Below are positions 46,698 to 56,462 of a stretch of 64,000 bases of DNA, piece after piece. The stretch's first letter is position 1. Each line of letters begins with the position of its first letter. The notes below the pieces were generated by a model. The model saw only the letters and a program-made list of their open reading frames with translations, was not told the origin of the DNA and made no database searches. A program made the translations under genes and the position numbers. Origin of the DNA: Pseudomonas sp. LS.1a (lineage in GTDB: Bacteria; Pseudomonadota; Gammaproteobacteria; Pseudomonadales; Pseudomonadaceae); NCBI RefSeq assembly GCF_022533585.1, contig NZ_CP092827.1, positions 4,992,001 to 5,056,000 of the forward strand, in the 5' to 3' direction.

Positions 46698-48350
46698 TCA
46701 GTTCGGCCAGGCTGGCGTAGCCCTGGCCACCAATGCCGCCACATCCACACCCCGCGGCAACGCCCCATAAACGCGCCCCCCACCCGCCAAGCGGCTGTCG
46801 ATGAACGCATCACTGACCACCGTATTGCCCGCCTCCAGCAACAGCTTGGCCTGCAGCGCCAGGGCAATGTCCTCGGTCAGTTGCCGCGCGCGGTACTGCA
46901 TGTCGCCGGTATCGGCAAACGCACCCTTGAGGTTGCCGATATGCGCCGCCAAACGCGGGTCCCCATGCCCATCACCCAGCTCGGCGAACAACGCATCGAG
47001 CACGCCCGGCTCCTTGGACAAGGCCCGCAGCACATCCAGGCACTGCACATTGCCCGAGCCTTCCCAGGTCGAGTTGACCGGCGCTTCGCGGTACAGCCGT
47101 GGCAGGATGCTGTCTTCCACATAACCCGCCCCGCCCAGGCACTCGGCGGCCTCGTTGATCATGGCCGGCGCGCGCTTGCAGATCCAGTACTTGCCCACCG
47201 CCGTGACCAGCCGGGCGAAATGCGCCTGCTGCGGGTCGTCCAGCTGTTCCAGCGCCTGCCCCATGCGCAGGCTCAGGGCCAGCGCGGCCTCGCTTTCCAG
47301 CGCCAGATCGGCCAGCACGTTTTGCATCAACGGCTGCTCGCTCAGCAGCCGCCCGCCGACCTTGCGGTGTGCGCAGTGGTGGGCCGCCTGGGTCAGTGCC
47401 TGGCGCATCAGGGCGCTGGAGCCGACCATGCAGTCGAAGCGGGTCATGGCCACCATTTCGATGATGGTCGGCACGCCCCGCCCTTCTTCCCCGACCATCC
47501 ACGCCAGGGCGCCGCGGAATTCCACCTCGCTGGAGGCGTTGGAACTGTTGCCCAGCTTGTTCTTCAGGCGCTGGATATAGAACTGGTTGCGGCTGTCGTC
47601 GGGGCGGTGACGCGGCAGCAGGAAGCAGCTCAGGCCTTTTTCGGTCTGGGCCAGGGTCAGGAAGGCATCGCACATCGGCGCCGAGCAGAACCACTTGTGC
47701 CCGACCAGCTCGTAGGCCTGGCCCGGGCCTGCGGCGCCGACCGGATAAGCCCGGGTAGTGTTGGCACGTACATCGGTGCCACCCTGCTTCTCGGTCATGG
47801 CCATACCCAGGGTGACCCCGGCCTTGTGCCGGTCGCCGACGTTACGCGGGTCGTATTCGCAGGCGAGGATTTTCGGCAACCAGTATTCGGCCAGTTCGGG
47901 TTGCAGCCGCAGCGCAGGTACGGCAGCGAAGGTCATGGTCAGCGGGCAGCCGGTACCGGCCTCGGCCTGGCTGTGCAGGTAGGTCATCGAAGCCCGCGCT
48001 ACATGGGCGCCGGGGCGGGGTTCGGCCCACGGTAGCGAAGGCAGGCCATGCTCGACAGCGGTGCGCATCAGTTCGTGGTAGGCCGGGTGGAACTCGACCA
48101 GGTCGATGCGGTGGCCGTAGCGGTCATGGCTGCTGAACTCCGGCTTGTGCGCATTGGCCAGGAAACCCGCCTGCATCAGCGGGCCACCGGCCAGGGCCCC
48201 GTAGGCATCGATCCGCGACTCGGCCCAACCCGCGCCGAAGCGCCGCGACCACTCCTGTAGCGGCAGGTCGAGGCGGTACAGGTTGGCACCGTCGAGGGGC
48301 GGAGGCTGGTTGGTGACTTCGTGGGTTTCAGCGTACTGGTGCAGGTTCAT
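46698..48350 (-). CDS. AidB-like acyl-CoA dehydrogenase
   Basis: 550 residues. Acyl-CoA dehydrogenase fold: N-terminal helical domain, beta domain with MTEKQGGTDVRANTT, LVGHKWFCSAPMCDAFLTLA, then the C-terminal helical domain with GGAGYVEDSILPRLYREAPV and a catalytic-Glu region NSTWEGSGNVQCLDV. This last motif and the length fit the AidB group, isovaleryl-CoA-like flavoproteins linked to alkylation-damage protection in E. coli. Role here unproven. Start at 48350 follows GGGGCTCC-type sequence. No ada or alkB genes lie nearby. Confidence 0.92.
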   Translation of the reverse strand: MNLHQYAETHEVTNQPPPLDGANLYRLDLPLQEWSRRFGAGWAESRIDAYGALAGGPLMQAGFLANAHKPEFSSHDRYGHRIDLVEFHPAYHELMRTAVEHGLPSLPWAEPRPGAHVARASMTYLHSQAEAGTGCPLTMTFAAVPALRLQPELAEYWLPKILACEYDPRNVGDRHKAGVTLGMAMTEKQGGTDVRANTTRAYPVGAAGPGQAYELVGHKWFCSAPMCDAFLTLAQTEKGLSCFLLPRHRPDDSRNQFYIQRLKNKLGNSSNASSEVEFRGALAWMVGEEGRGVPTIIEMVAMTRFDCMVGSSALMRQALTQAAHHCAHRKVGGRLLSEQPLMQNVLADLALESEAALALSLRMGQALEQLDDPQQAHFARLVTAVGKYWICKRAPAMINEAAECLGGAGYVEDSILPRLYREAPVNSTWEGSGNVQCLDVLRALSKEPGVLDALFAELGDGHGDPRLAAHIGNLKGAFADTGDMQYRARQLTEDIALALQAKLLLEAGNTVVSDAFIDSRLAGGGRVYGALPRGVDVAALVARATPAWPN

Positions 48351-48501
48351 CGGGGGCTCCTGGATCCGGGTAGGCTTGAGAGACCCAGTGAAGCACTCTG
48401 TACGAGTCAGTCAAAGTGACATTAATGACTAAACATGTGGTGGGGGGCGCATGTGTTGGGGATGCTGCGGGGCTGAGAGGTGTTCGCCACGACAGTTGCA
48501 G

Positions 48502-48554
48502 CGCCTGTGAGATCGAGCGCCGCGCGGGCGGCGCTCGATCTGATAGGCGCTGAA
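48502..48554. repeat. Second-type intergenic repeat upstream of the AidB-like gene
   Basis: AGATCGAGCGCCG and CGGCGCTCGATCT arms form a long stem around a CGCGGG loop. The right part (48528-48554) equals 27873-27899 at 26 of 27 bases. Confidence 0.7.
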
Positions 48555-48599
48555 TGTGTGATGGCGAACACCTGTCAGCCCTGACCAAACTCTATGCCT

Positions 48600-50588
48600 T
48601 CAAAGCGACCGCCGCGTCTGCAGTATGTCCGGGGCCATCTGCACCTGCGCAATAGCCATGTTCAAACTCAACTCGAACCGGCTGCCCAACCCCCGCGTCG
48701 ACTCATGTGACAACTTCGCCCCCAGCAATTCCCCCATCTGCCGGCAAATCGACAACCCAATCCCCAGCCCGCCATAACGCCGGGTCATCGAGCCATCGAC
48801 CTGGAAAAAGCGCTGATACAGGGTCGACTGGTCCAGGTCATCGAAGCCAATACCGCTGTCGCTGACAATGAAAGTCAGCACCAGGTCATCCAGCCCCGCC
48901 CGGCGGCCGCGCACCTGGATCATCACCCCGCCCTGGTGGGTGAACTTCAGCCCGTTGTCCACCAGGCACCCCAGGCAGCGGGCCAGTTTCTGGCCGTCGC
49001 CCAGCAGCTCGTCCGGCAAATCGGCGGGGATGTCCAGGCTCAGGTACAAGCCTTTGCCCAAAGCCTGCCCGGCATAACCGGCGCGCAAGCCCTGCAGCAG
49101 GGCACGCAGACTGAACGGCGCAGGCTGCGCGCGCAGGCGGCCGGCCTGCAGTTCGGACAGGGTAAGAATGGCATCGACCATGTCCATCATGCCCTGGGCC
49201 GACCCCACCGCCGTGCGGTGGTACTGGGCCATTTCGGCCTCCATCGGCAGGGTGTGCATCAGCTCCAGCGAGCCGATCACGCCATTCATCGGCGTGCGCA
49301 GCTCATGGGTCACGCAGGCCAGGAATTCGTCTTTCAGCCGGTTGCTCCTGGCCAGTTGCAGGTTCAATTGCTCCAGCGTGCGCCCGGTGTCACGCAAGGT
49401 CTGCGCCTGCTGCTCGCGCAAGCTGTTGATACGGTCGGCCAGCGCCAGCGACAGCAAGGCCACCTCCAGCGCCGACCCCAACTGGCTGGCATACATGGTG
49501 ATGAACACGTTTGGCAGGTAGCCCAGCACCATCAGGGTGTTGACCAGGCCACCGAGCAGGAACGCCGTCCAGGCGATGATGAACCAGCGTGCCACGCGCA
49601 AGCCACGCCACCAGGCGTACAGCCCGGCAGCGAAGATGCTCACGGTAAACAGCAACGCCAGCACCGTGGCCATGCGCAGGGCGACGCCGTAGGGCATGCT
49701 CACCGCCAGCACCATGACCAGCGCGCCACCCAGCATCAGCAGCTGCAGCAGCCGGTCCAAGCCACGGCTGATGCTGCCCAGTTGCAGGAAATGCCGGGCG
49801 AACTGGCACCCGAACAGGCCCGCGGCACCAATGAACAGCGGCGTCGAGGCATTCGCCCACCAGGGGCTGTCCGGCCAGAAGTAGGCCACACCGGCGCCAT
49901 TCACCGACACCTGGTAAAAGCCGAACGAAGCGATATAGAGGATGTAGTAGAGGTAGCTGACGTCGCGCACGCTGAGGTAGATGAACAGGTTGTACACCAG
50001 CATCACCAGCAGCACGCCGTAGATCATCCCCAGCACATACAGGCGCGTGGGCTGCTGCTCCATGTAGGCCTCGGCGGACCACAGCGCCAGCGGCGCCTGC
50101 ACCGAGCCCTGGCTGTGCAGGCGCAGGTAGGCGGTGGTTACCTGGCCAGGCGGCAGCTGCAACTCGAACAGGTAGTTGTTCTGCCGGATCTGCCGGCTGT
50201 CGTAGGGCAAGGCGTCACCGGTGCGCTGGGCCAGACGGTAACTGCCACTGCGGTCGGGCAGGTACAGCTCCAGGTGGTCCAGCGGTGGATAGGCCAGCTC
50301 CAGCAGCCATTGCCGTGGGGCAGCGCCGGGCGCGGCGACAGGACGCAGCTCGACCTTGAGCCAGAACACCGAGGTGGAATAACCGGCGTTCAGCACGTCT
50401 TCGAGATGGGGGCGAAAGTGCTCGGCGAACCCAGGGGCACTGACCTGGGTGATGCTGGCACTGCCATCGAGGTCTTCATAGACCTGCATGGCCTTGCCAA
50501 GCGGAAGATGCCGGGTAGCGTCGTCGAAATCGACGGCTCCGGCCACCATGGGCAGCAAGCCCAGAAGCACAATCAGCAAATAGCGCAT
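48600..50588 (-). CDS. Sensor histidine kinase with 7TMR-DISM input domain
   Basis: 662 residues. Signal peptide (about 1-18), a periplasmic 7TMR-DISMED2-type jellyroll (about 25-165, FWLKVELRP and YLPDRSGSYR), seven helices (about 180-390), then HisKA with phospho-acceptor H428 (HELRTPMNGVIGSLELM), and HATPase with N box LVDNGLKFT, G1 DSGIGFD and G2 GGLGIGLS. There is no receiver or HPt domain, so it signals through a separate regulator. No response regulator gene is in the window. The name 7TMR-DISM suggests a carbohydrate or small-molecule signal from outside. Confidence 0.94.
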   Translation of the reverse strand: MRYLLIVLLGLLPMVAGAVDFDDATRHLPLGKAMQVYEDLDGSASITQVSAPGFAEHFRPHLEDVLNAGYSTSVFWLKVELRPVAAPGAAPRQWLLELAYPPLDHLELYLPDRSGSYRLAQRTGDALPYDSRQIRQNNYLFELQLPPGQVTTAYLRLHSQGSVQAPLALWSAEAYMEQQPTRLYVLGMIYGVLLVMLVYNLFIYLSVRDVSYLYYILYIASFGFYQVSVNGAGVAYFWPDSPWWANASTPLFIGAAGLFGCQFARHFLQLGSISRGLDRLLQLLMLGGALVMVLAVSMPYGVALRMATVLALLFTVSIFAAGLYAWWRGLRVARWFIIAWTAFLLGGLVNTLMVLGYLPNVFITMYASQLGSALEVALLSLALADRINSLREQQAQTLRDTGRTLEQLNLQLARSNRLKDEFLACVTHELRTPMNGVIGSLELMHTLPMEAEMAQYHRTAVGSAQGMMDMVDAILTLSELQAGRLRAQPAPFSLRALLQGLRAGYAGQALGKGLYLSLDIPADLPDELLGDGQKLARCLGCLVDNGLKFTHQGGVMIQVRGRRAGLDDLVLTFIVSDSGIGFDDLDQSTLYQRFFQVDGSMTRRYGGLGIGLSICRQMGELLGAKLSHESTRGLGSRFELSLNMAIAQVQMAPDILQTRRSL

Positions 50589-50853
50589 ACAGCCCCAGCA
50601 TGGCCTGTCCAGTCGAGTCGCGGTTGCCTCCCATCCGTTTGAGACGACACGATCCGGCAGAACCCGTTAGTAGAGTTATCCGAGCACTCTAGCATAGCTT
50701 CGCAACCTGGCAATCGGCCATATCAAAACCAAAGAAAAAGGCTCTAAATCAATACTTTCACGAGCAATAAACAAAAATTTCTGACCGTTCGATCAGTAAA
50801 ACGCGTTTGTCGGACGATCCGCCCAAACAGGATTGGTGGTAAGCTCGCCGACC

Positions 50854-51651
50854 ATGAATACCTACAGCTCCCGCCCCGTTGTCCTCTGTCTCTCCGGCCA
50901 CGACCCCAGTGGCGGCGCCGGCCTGCAGGCAGATATCGAAGCCCTGATCGCCCAAGGCTGTCACGCCGCACCCGCAGTGACCGCCCTGACCGTGCAGGAT
51001 ACCGTCAACGTTTCCGACTTCCGCGTGCTTGACCGCGAGTGGGTGCTGGCCCAGGCCAACGCCGTGCTGGCCGACGCCACGGTGGCCGCCGTCAAGCTCG
51101 GCATGCTCGGTTCGATCGAGATGGTCGACACCGTCGCCGAACTGCTGGCCGACCACCCGCACCTGCCGCTGGTCTGCGACCCGGTACTGCGTGCAGGTGG
51201 TGGTGGCCGCCTGGGCAAGGACGAAGTGGGCTACGCCCTGCGCGAACGCCTGCTGCCGCTGGCGACCATCGCTACGCCGAACCTGCCCGAAGCCCGCATC
51301 CTGGCCGAACTGCCCGAAGGCACCGCCGACGAGTGTGCCGAAAAACTGTTGCCGTTCTGTAGACACCTGCTGATTACCGGCGGTCACGGCGACGAAGACG
51401 AAATTCACAACCGCCTGTACAGCCGCGATGGCCAGCGCCACACCTGGACCTGCCAGCGCCTGCCGGGCAGCTACCACGGCTCGGGCTGCACCCTGGCCAG
51501 TGCCCTGGCCGGCCGCCTGGCCCTCGGCGAGCAGCTGGAAAGCGCCGTGCGCAGCGCTCTGGACTACACCTGGCGCACCCTGCGTGACGCCGAGCAACTG
51601 GGCAAGGGCCAGTACGTGCCGCGCCGCCTGCCACTGGATTTCTGCTCCTGA
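50854..51651 (+). CDS. thiD: Hydroxymethylpyrimidine/phosphomethylpyrimidine kinase ThiD
   Basis: Phosphorylates HMP and HMP-P in thiamine synthesis. 265 residues from the ATG at 50854 ([20 protein letters not shown]). The ribokinase-like motifs [18 protein letters not shown] (15-32) and, in the second half, the anion-hole motif [17 protein letters not shown] are present. The normal P-loop is not used. First gene of thiD-thiE-hemL. I saw no thiamine (TPP) riboswitch in the 265 bases upstream. Confidence 0.96.
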   Translation: MNTYSSRPVVLCLSGHDPSGGAGLQADIEALIAQGCHAAPAVTALTVQDTVNVSDFRVLDREWVLAQANAVLADATVAAVKLGMLGSIEMVDTVAELLADHPHLPLVCDPVLRAGGGGRLGKDEVGYALRERLLPLATIATPNLPEARILAELPEGTADECAEKLLPFCRHLLITGGHGDEDEIHNRLYSRDGQRHTWTCQRLPGSYHGSGCTLASALAGRLALGEQLESAVRSALDYTWRTLRDAEQLGKGQYVPRRLPLDFCS

Positions 51652-51664
51652 CACGAGGCCTCCA

Positions 51665-52288
51665 ATGAAGCTACGCGGTCTGTACGCCATCACCGACAGC
51701 CAGCTGCTCGCTGGCCGTTTCCTGTCCCATGTCGAGGCGGCACTGGAAGGCGGCGTGTGCCTGCTGCAGTACCGCGATAAAAGTGACGACGCGGCACGGC
51801 GCCTGCGTGAGGCCGAAGGGCTGATGAAGCTCTGCGAGCGCTACGGCACCCAGCTGATCATCAACGACGATGCCGAACTGGCCGCGCGCCTGGGCGTCGG
51901 CGTGCACCTGGGCCAGACCGACGGCCCACTGACCCCGGCCCGCGCCCTGCTTGGCCGCCAGGCGATCATCGGCTCCACCTGCCACGCCAGCCTCGAACTG
52001 GCTGCCCAGGCTGCCAGCGAAGGTGCCAGCTACGTGGCCTTCGGCCGCTTCTTCAACTCCGTCACCAAGCCCGGCGCCCCCGCTGCCAACATCGAACTGC
52101 TGGAGCAGGCTCGCGCCCGGATGAAGCTGCCGATTGCAGTGATCGGCGGCATTACCCTCGACAACGCCGCCCCGCTGGTCGCCCATGGCGCCGACCTGCT
52201 GGCGGTGATCCACGGCCTGTTCGGTGCCGACAGCGCGCAGGAAGTCACCCGCCGCGCCCGCGCCTTCAATGCCTTGTTCGCATCCTGA
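51665..52288 (+). CDS. thiE: Thiamine-phosphate synthase ThiE
   Basis: Joins HMP-PP and HET-P to thiamine phosphate. 207 residues from the ATG at 51665. TIM-barrel protein with [31 protein letters not shown] (diphosphate site), [20 protein letters not shown] and [16 protein letters not shown], then [20 protein letters not shown]. It lies 13 bases after thiD. Confidence 0.96.
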   Translation: MKLRGLYAITDSQLLAGRFLSHVEAALEGGVCLLQYRDKSDDAARRLREAEGLMKLCERYGTQLIINDDAELAARLGVGVHLGQTDGPLTPARALLGRQAIIGSTCHASLELAAQAASEGASYVAFGRFFNSVTKPGAPAANIELLEQARARMKLPIAVIGGITLDNAAPLVAHGADLLAVIHGLFGADSAQEVTRRARAFNALFAS

Positions 52289-52304
52289 TTCGAGAGAACC
52301 TTCC

Positions 52305-53588
52305 ATGTCCCGTTCCGAAGCCCTGTTCGCCCAAGCCCAGAAGCACATCCCCGGTGGCGTCAACTCGCCGGTCCGCGCTTTCAAGAGCGTTGGCGGCACG
52401 CCGCTGTTCTTCAAGCATGCCGAAGGCGCCTACGTCGTTGACGAGGATGACAAGCGCTACGTCGACTACGTAGGCTCCTGGGGCCCGATGATCCTCGGCC
52501 ACGGCCACCCGCAGGTACTGGACTCGGTACGCAGGCAGCTGGAGCACGGCCTGTCCTATGGCGCACCGACCGCCATGGAAACCGAAATGGCCGACCTGGT
52601 CTGCTCGCTGGTGCCGTCCATGGAGATGGTGCGCATGGTCAGCTCGGGCACCGAGGCCACCATGAGCGCCATCCGCCTGGCCCGTGGCTACACCGGCCGT
52701 GACGCCATCATCAAGTTCGAAGGCTGCTACCACGGCCACTCCGACAGCCTGCTGGTAAAAGCCGGCTCCGGCCTGCTGACCCAGGGCGTGCCGAGCTCGG
52801 CCGGTGTACCGGCGGACTTCGCCAAGCACACCCTGACCTTGCCGTTCAACGACATCGCCGCCGTCGAGAAAACCCTCGCCGAAGTCGGCCAGACCGTAGC
52901 CTGCATCATCGTCGAGCCGGTGGCCGGCAACATGAACTGCGTACCGCCGGCGCCAGGCTTCCTCGAAGGCCTGCGCGAGCAGTGCGACAAGCACGGCGTG
53001 GTGTTGATCTTCGACGAAGTGATGACCGGTTTCCGCGTCTCGCTCGGCGGCGCCCAGGGCCACTATGGCATCAAGCCGGACCTGTCGACCTTCGGCAAGA
53101 TCGTCGGTGGCGGCATGCCGGTCGGCTGCTTCGGCGGCAAGCGTGAAATCATGGGCTGCATCGCCCCGCTCGGCCCGGTCTACCAGGCTGGCACCCTGTC
53201 GGGCAACCCGCTGGCCATGGCCGCCGGCCTGACCACCCTGAAGCTGATCAGCCGCCCGGGCTTCCACGCCGAGCTGACCGACTACACCAGCCGCATGCTC
53301 GACGGCCTGCAACAGCGCGCCGATGCCGCTGGCGTGCCGTTCGTCACCACCCAGGCTGGTGCCATGTTCGGCCTGTACTTCAGCGGCGCCGACGACATCG
53401 TCACCTTCGACGACGTGATGGCCAGCGATGCCGAGCGCTTCAAGCGCTTCTTCCACCTGATGCTCGACGGTGGCGTGTACCTGGCACCGAGTGCGTTCGA
53501 GGCGGGCTTCACCTCCATCGCCCATGGCGACAAGGAGCTGCAGATCACCCTGGATGCGGCTGAAAAGGCTTTTGCAGCCCTGAAGTAA
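52305..53588 (+). CDS. hemL: Glutamate-1-semialdehyde 2,1-aminomutase HemL
   Basis: Converts glutamate-1-semialdehyde to 5-aminolevulinate, the entry to tetrapyrrole synthesis. 427 residues from the ATG at 52305 ([20 protein letters not shown]). Aminotransferase class III fold with PLP-binding Lys in [20 protein letters not shown] near residue 265, [20 protein letters not shown] and [15 protein letters not shown] earlier. It is 16 bases after thiE; the thiamine and haem genes are probably one operon. Confidence 0.97.
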   Translation: MSRSEALFAQAQKHIPGGVNSPVRAFKSVGGTPLFFKHAEGAYVVDEDDKRYVDYVGSWGPMILGHGHPQVLDSVRRQLEHGLSYGAPTAMETEMADLVCSLVPSMEMVRMVSSGTEATMSAIRLARGYTGRDAIIKFEGCYHGHSDSLLVKAGSGLLTQGVPSSAGVPADFAKHTLTLPFNDIAAVEKTLAEVGQTVACIIVEPVAGNMNCVPPAPGFLEGLREQCDKHGVVLIFDEVMTGFRVSLGGAQGHYGIKPDLSTFGKIVGGGMPVGCFGGKREIMGCIAPLGPVYQAGTLSGNPLAMAAGLTTLKLISRPGFHAELTDYTSRMLDGLQQRADAAGVPFVTTQAGAMFGLYFSGADDIVTFDDVMASDAERFKRFFHLMLDGGVYLAPSAFEAGFTSIAHGDKELQITLDAAEKAFAALK

Positions 53589-53603
53589 TGCAGTGTCTGT
53601 ACC

Positions 53604-53698
53604 GGCCCTTTCGCGGGTAAACCCGCTCCCACAGGGACTGCGCAACCCTTGAAAGCGGCGCGGTCCCTGTGGGAGCGGGTTCACCCGCGAAGAGGCCG
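53604..53698. repeat. Paired REP palindromes after hemL
   Basis: GGCCCTTTCGCGGGTAAACC at 53604 onward and inverted TGTGGGAGCGGGTTCACCCG ending near 53698. Confidence 0.87.
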
Positions 53699-53845
53699 GC
53701 ACAGGCAATAAATACCCATGCACAATCAGCTGACTTCCCCAACCAAGCAGAAAATCGAGTAAAACTTTGTAAGGTTGGCGCTGCTTATCCCATAATGTGC
53801 CACCAGAGACATTGGCCGCAGCTTTGCAGAGGTAAGTCGATCCCC

Positions 53846-54391
53846 ATGAACCGCACCGGCCGCGCCCTGACCCTGGGCTGCCTGTTGCTTCTTCAGCCCC
53901 TGCTGGCCCTGGCGGAGGGCGGTAACTCGTTGCTGATTCCGGCGACGGGCCGCTGCACCTTGAATGTCCAGCCTGAAGACCTGGCAAACGCCCTCAAGGC
54001 TTGCGAGCAGACGGCAACGACGGGGGATGCCCAGGCACAATTCGAACTGGGCGAGTACTACTACACGCAAACACCGAAAAACCTGAACAAAGCCCTGAAC
54101 TGGTTCGAAAAGGCCTCGCTGCAAGGCCATGCCGAGGCGCAGTACCGCCTGGGCGCCATGTTCTTCCGTGGCGAAGGGGTCAAGGCCAACAACGTGCAGG
54201 CCTACATCCTGCTGAAGATGGCCGCGGTCAACGGCGCCGAAGATGCGCTGGACATGGCCGACGAAGTGACCGAGCAAATGCCCCGCGACGAGCTGGAGCA
54301 TGCCACCCAGGTGCTCGGCCAGATCTTCCGCAAGTACCTGCTGGAGCTGCAGAACGCCGAAGGGCGCACGCCGTTCTCGCCACTCCCCTGA
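53846..54391 (+). CDS. Exported Sel1-repeat protein
   Basis: 181 residues from the ATG at 53846; AGAGGTAAG lies about 18 bases upstream. A signal peptide (LTLGCLLLLQPLLALAEGG, cleaved after ALA) leads to three or so TPR-like Sel1 repeats: GDAQAQFELGEYYYTQTPKN, KALNWFEKASLQGHAEAQYR and RLGAMFFRGEGVKANNVQAY. One Cys-containing segment precedes them. Such periplasmic proteins act as scaffolds; the partner is unknown. It converges on the DUF1820 gene with a 3-base gap. Confidence 0.88.
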   Translation: MNRTGRALTLGCLLLLQPLLALAEGGNSLLIPATGRCTLNVQPEDLANALKACEQTATTGDAQAQFELGEYYYTQTPKNLNKALNWFEKASLQGHAEAQYRLGAMFFRGEGVKANNVQAYILLKMAAVNGAEDALDMADEVTEQMPRDELEHATQVLGQIFRKYLLELQNAEGRTPFSPLP

Positions 54392-54394
54392 GGC

Positions 54395-54721
54395 TTACTT
54401 TTCCGGCATCGGCATGGGGAACGGCATCACGTTGCCGCCGCCCTTGGCTTCGCTGATCTTGGCCGTGCCCAGGCGCTCCACCTCGTCGATGCGTACGATC
54501 GAGTGCATCGGCACGAAACTGCGGATCACCCCCTCGAACTGGCTCTTGAGCTTCTCCTCGCTCGGGTCCACCAGCAACTGCGAGCGCTCGCCGAACACGA
54601 ACTCCTCGATTTCCAGGAAACCCCACAGGTCGCTCTGGTAGATCTGCTTGGCATATATCTCGAAGACCTGCCCCTGGTTGAGGAAGATCACTTTATAGAT
54701 GGCAGGTTCGCGTTTGCTCAT
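54395..54721 (-). CDS. DUF1820-family protein
   Basis: 108 residues from the ATG at 54721 (MSKREPAIYKVIFLNQGQVF). The DUF1820 pattern fits: FEIYAKQIYQSDLWGFLEIE and FVFGERSQLLVDPSEEKLKS followed by VERLGTAKISEA. The tail is Met/Pro-rich. Cytoplasmic, function unknown. In-frame extension to 54739 would start in the upstream gap with no ribosome-binding site. Convergent with the Sel1-repeat gene. Confidence 0.87.
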   Translation of the reverse strand: MSKREPAIYKVIFLNQGQVFEIYAKQIYQSDLWGFLEIEEFVFGERSQLLVDPSEEKLKSQFEGVIRSFVPMHSIVRIDEVERLGTAKISEAKGGGNVMPFPMPMPEK

Positions 54722-54774
54722 GTTCGGCAGGATAAACACATGCGTAAGAAAAGGCGGGCATCATAGCAGTGCCG

Positions 54775-54867
54775 GCCCCTTCGCGGGTAAACCCGCTTCC
54801 ACAGGTTCTGCGCAGCCCTCAGGAACAGTGCAATCCCTGTGGCAGCGGGTTTACCCGCGAAGAGGCC
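54775..54867. repeat. Paired REP palindromes upstream of phoH
   Basis: CCCCTTCGCGGGTAAACCCG at 54777 onward and inverted TGTGGCAGCGGGTTTACCCG ending near 54867, each with one or two mismatches to the standard unit. Confidence 0.84.
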
Positions 54868-54972
54868 GAAACAGGCAGTACATACCGTTGAACGTTTCAG
54901 TGCTTTCGCCACTGCCATTCAAGGGTTATTCTTGAGTTCACATCCATTGCCGTCGAGCGGCTAAAAACGACC

Positions 54973-55971
54973 TTGAACGCACCCATACAACCCCATCGTT
55001 TCATCCTCGAACCTTTCGAGGCCCACCGTTTCGCCAACTTGTGCGGCCAGTTCGACGAGCACCTGCGCCTGATCGAACAGCGCCTGGCCATCGAAATCCG
55101 CAACCGCGGCAATCAGTTCGAGCTGATCGGCGAACCCAAGACCACCTCCGCTGCCGAACAGCTGCTGCGCCGTCTCTACCGCGAGACCAAGGCCAGCGAC
55201 CTGTCGCCGGAAACCGTGCACCTGTACCTGCAGGAATCGACCGTCGAGAACATCGACAACCCGGCCGTCAACGAGGTCAGCGTGTCGCTGCGCACGCGCA
55301 AGGGCAACATCCGCCCGCGCGGGGTCAACCAGCAACGCTACGTCAAGGAAATCCTGGCCAACGACATCAACTTCGGCATCGGCCCGGCCGGTACCGGCAA
55401 GACCTACCTGGCCGTGGCCTGCGCCGTGGACGCGCTGGAGCGCGAACAGGTGCGCCGTATCCTGCTGGTGCGCCCGGCGGTCGAGGCGGGCGAAAAGCTC
55501 GGCTTCCTGCCCGGCGACCTGGCCCAGAAGATCGACCCGTACCTGCGCCCGCTGTACGACGCCCTGTACGAAATGCTCGGCTTCGAACACGTGGCCAAGC
55601 TGATCGAGCGCCAGGTGATCGAGATCGCCCCGCTGGCCTACATGCGTGGCCGCACGCTGAACAACAGCTTCATCATCCTCGACGAAAGCCAGAACACCAC
55701 GCTGGAACAGATGAAGATGTTCCTCACCCGCATCGGTTTCGGCTCCACCGCAGTCATCACCGGTGACATCACCCAGGTCGACCTGCCCCGTGGCACCAAG
55801 TCGGGCCTGGCGCACGTCATCGAGGTGCTGAAGGACGTTCCGGGGATCAGTTTCACCCATTTCCAACCCAAAGATGTGGTTCGTCACCCACTGGTGCAGC
55901 GCATTGTCGAGGCCTACGACCGCTTCGATGCCCGCCAGGCCAAGCCCGAGGCGCCCGGCAAAGATGCTTGA
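54973..55971 (+). CDS. phoH: PhoH-family ATPase (YbeZ)
   Basis: 332 residues from the TTG at 54973 ([20 protein letters not shown]). No ATG or GTG is available before a stop upstream or near enough downstream, and the protein matches the family from this point, so TTG is the start. An N-terminal KH-like part ([18 protein letters not shown]) is followed by a P-loop ATPase with Walker [12 protein letters not shown] near residue 136 and Walker [11 protein letters not shown] near 233. Works with YbeY in RNA or ribosome processing. First gene of phoH-ybeY-corC-lnt. Confidence 0.93.
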   Translation: MNAPIQPHRFILEPFEAHRFANLCGQFDEHLRLIEQRLAIEIRNRGNQFELIGEPKTTSAAEQLLRRLYRETKASDLSPETVHLYLQESTVENIDNPAVNEVSVSLRTRKGNIRPRGVNQQRYVKEILANDINFGIGPAGTGKTYLAVACAVDALEREQVRRILLVRPAVEAGEKLGFLPGDLAQKIDPYLRPLYDALYEMLGFEHVAKLIERQVIEIAPLAYMRGRTLNNSFIILDESQNTTLEQMKMFLTRIGFGSTAVITGDITQVDLPRGTKSGLAHVIEVLKDVPGISFTHFQPKDVVRHPLVQRIVEAYDRFDARQAKPEAPGKDA

Positions 55972-56437
55972 ACTCGATATTCAACGGGCCACGGATGCTG
56001 CCGCCCCGGATGACACCGCCTTCCGCCGCTGGTGCGAACTGGCCCTGCGCCAGCGCAGCGCCGACTCGGAAATGACCATTCGCCTGGTCGACGAAGCCGA
56101 AGGCCGCGAGCTGAACCACACCTACCGGCACAAGGACTACGCGACCAATGTGCTGTCGTTCCCGGCCGACGTACCCGATGACCTGCTCGATATCCCGCTG
56201 CTGGGCGACCTGGTGATCTGCGTACCGGTGGTCGAGCGCGAAGCCGCCGAACAAGGCAAGTCGCTGGAAGCGCACTGGGCGCACCTGGTCATCCACGGCT
56301 GCCTGCACCTGCTCGGCTACGACCACATCGAGGATGAGGAAGCCGAGGAAATGGAAGGCCTGGAACGGGAATTGCTGGCAGAACTGGGTCACCCCGACCC
56401 GTACGCCGACGATGAAACCGACACCCTCACACACTGA
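55964..56437 (+). CDS. ybeY: Endoribonuclease YbeY
   Basis: 157 residues from the ATG at 55964, overlapping the phoH stop by eight bases. Metal-dependent RNase for 16S rRNA 3' maturation and ribosome quality control. The zinc-binding motif [15 protein letters not shown] with three His is at about 110-124. The N-terminal fold includes [20 protein letters not shown] and [11 protein letters not shown], and the tail is acidic. The overlap suggests translational coupling with phoH. Confidence 0.95.
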   Translation: MLELDIQRATDAAAPDDTAFRRWCELALRQRSADSEMTIRLVDEAEGRELNHTYRHKDYATNVLSFPADVPDDLLDIPLLGDLVICVPVVEREAAEQGKSLEAHWAHLVIHGCLHLLGYDHIEDEEAEEMEGLERELLAELGHPDPYADDETDTLTH

Positions 56438-56462
56438 TACACGAAGGATCACGAGAACCGCC

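Noticed and set aside
50589-50853. TPP riboswitch upstream of thiD
   Set aside because: The CTGAGA and pyrophosphate-arm patterns of the THI element are not visible. Only an AT-rich promoter-like stretch is present.
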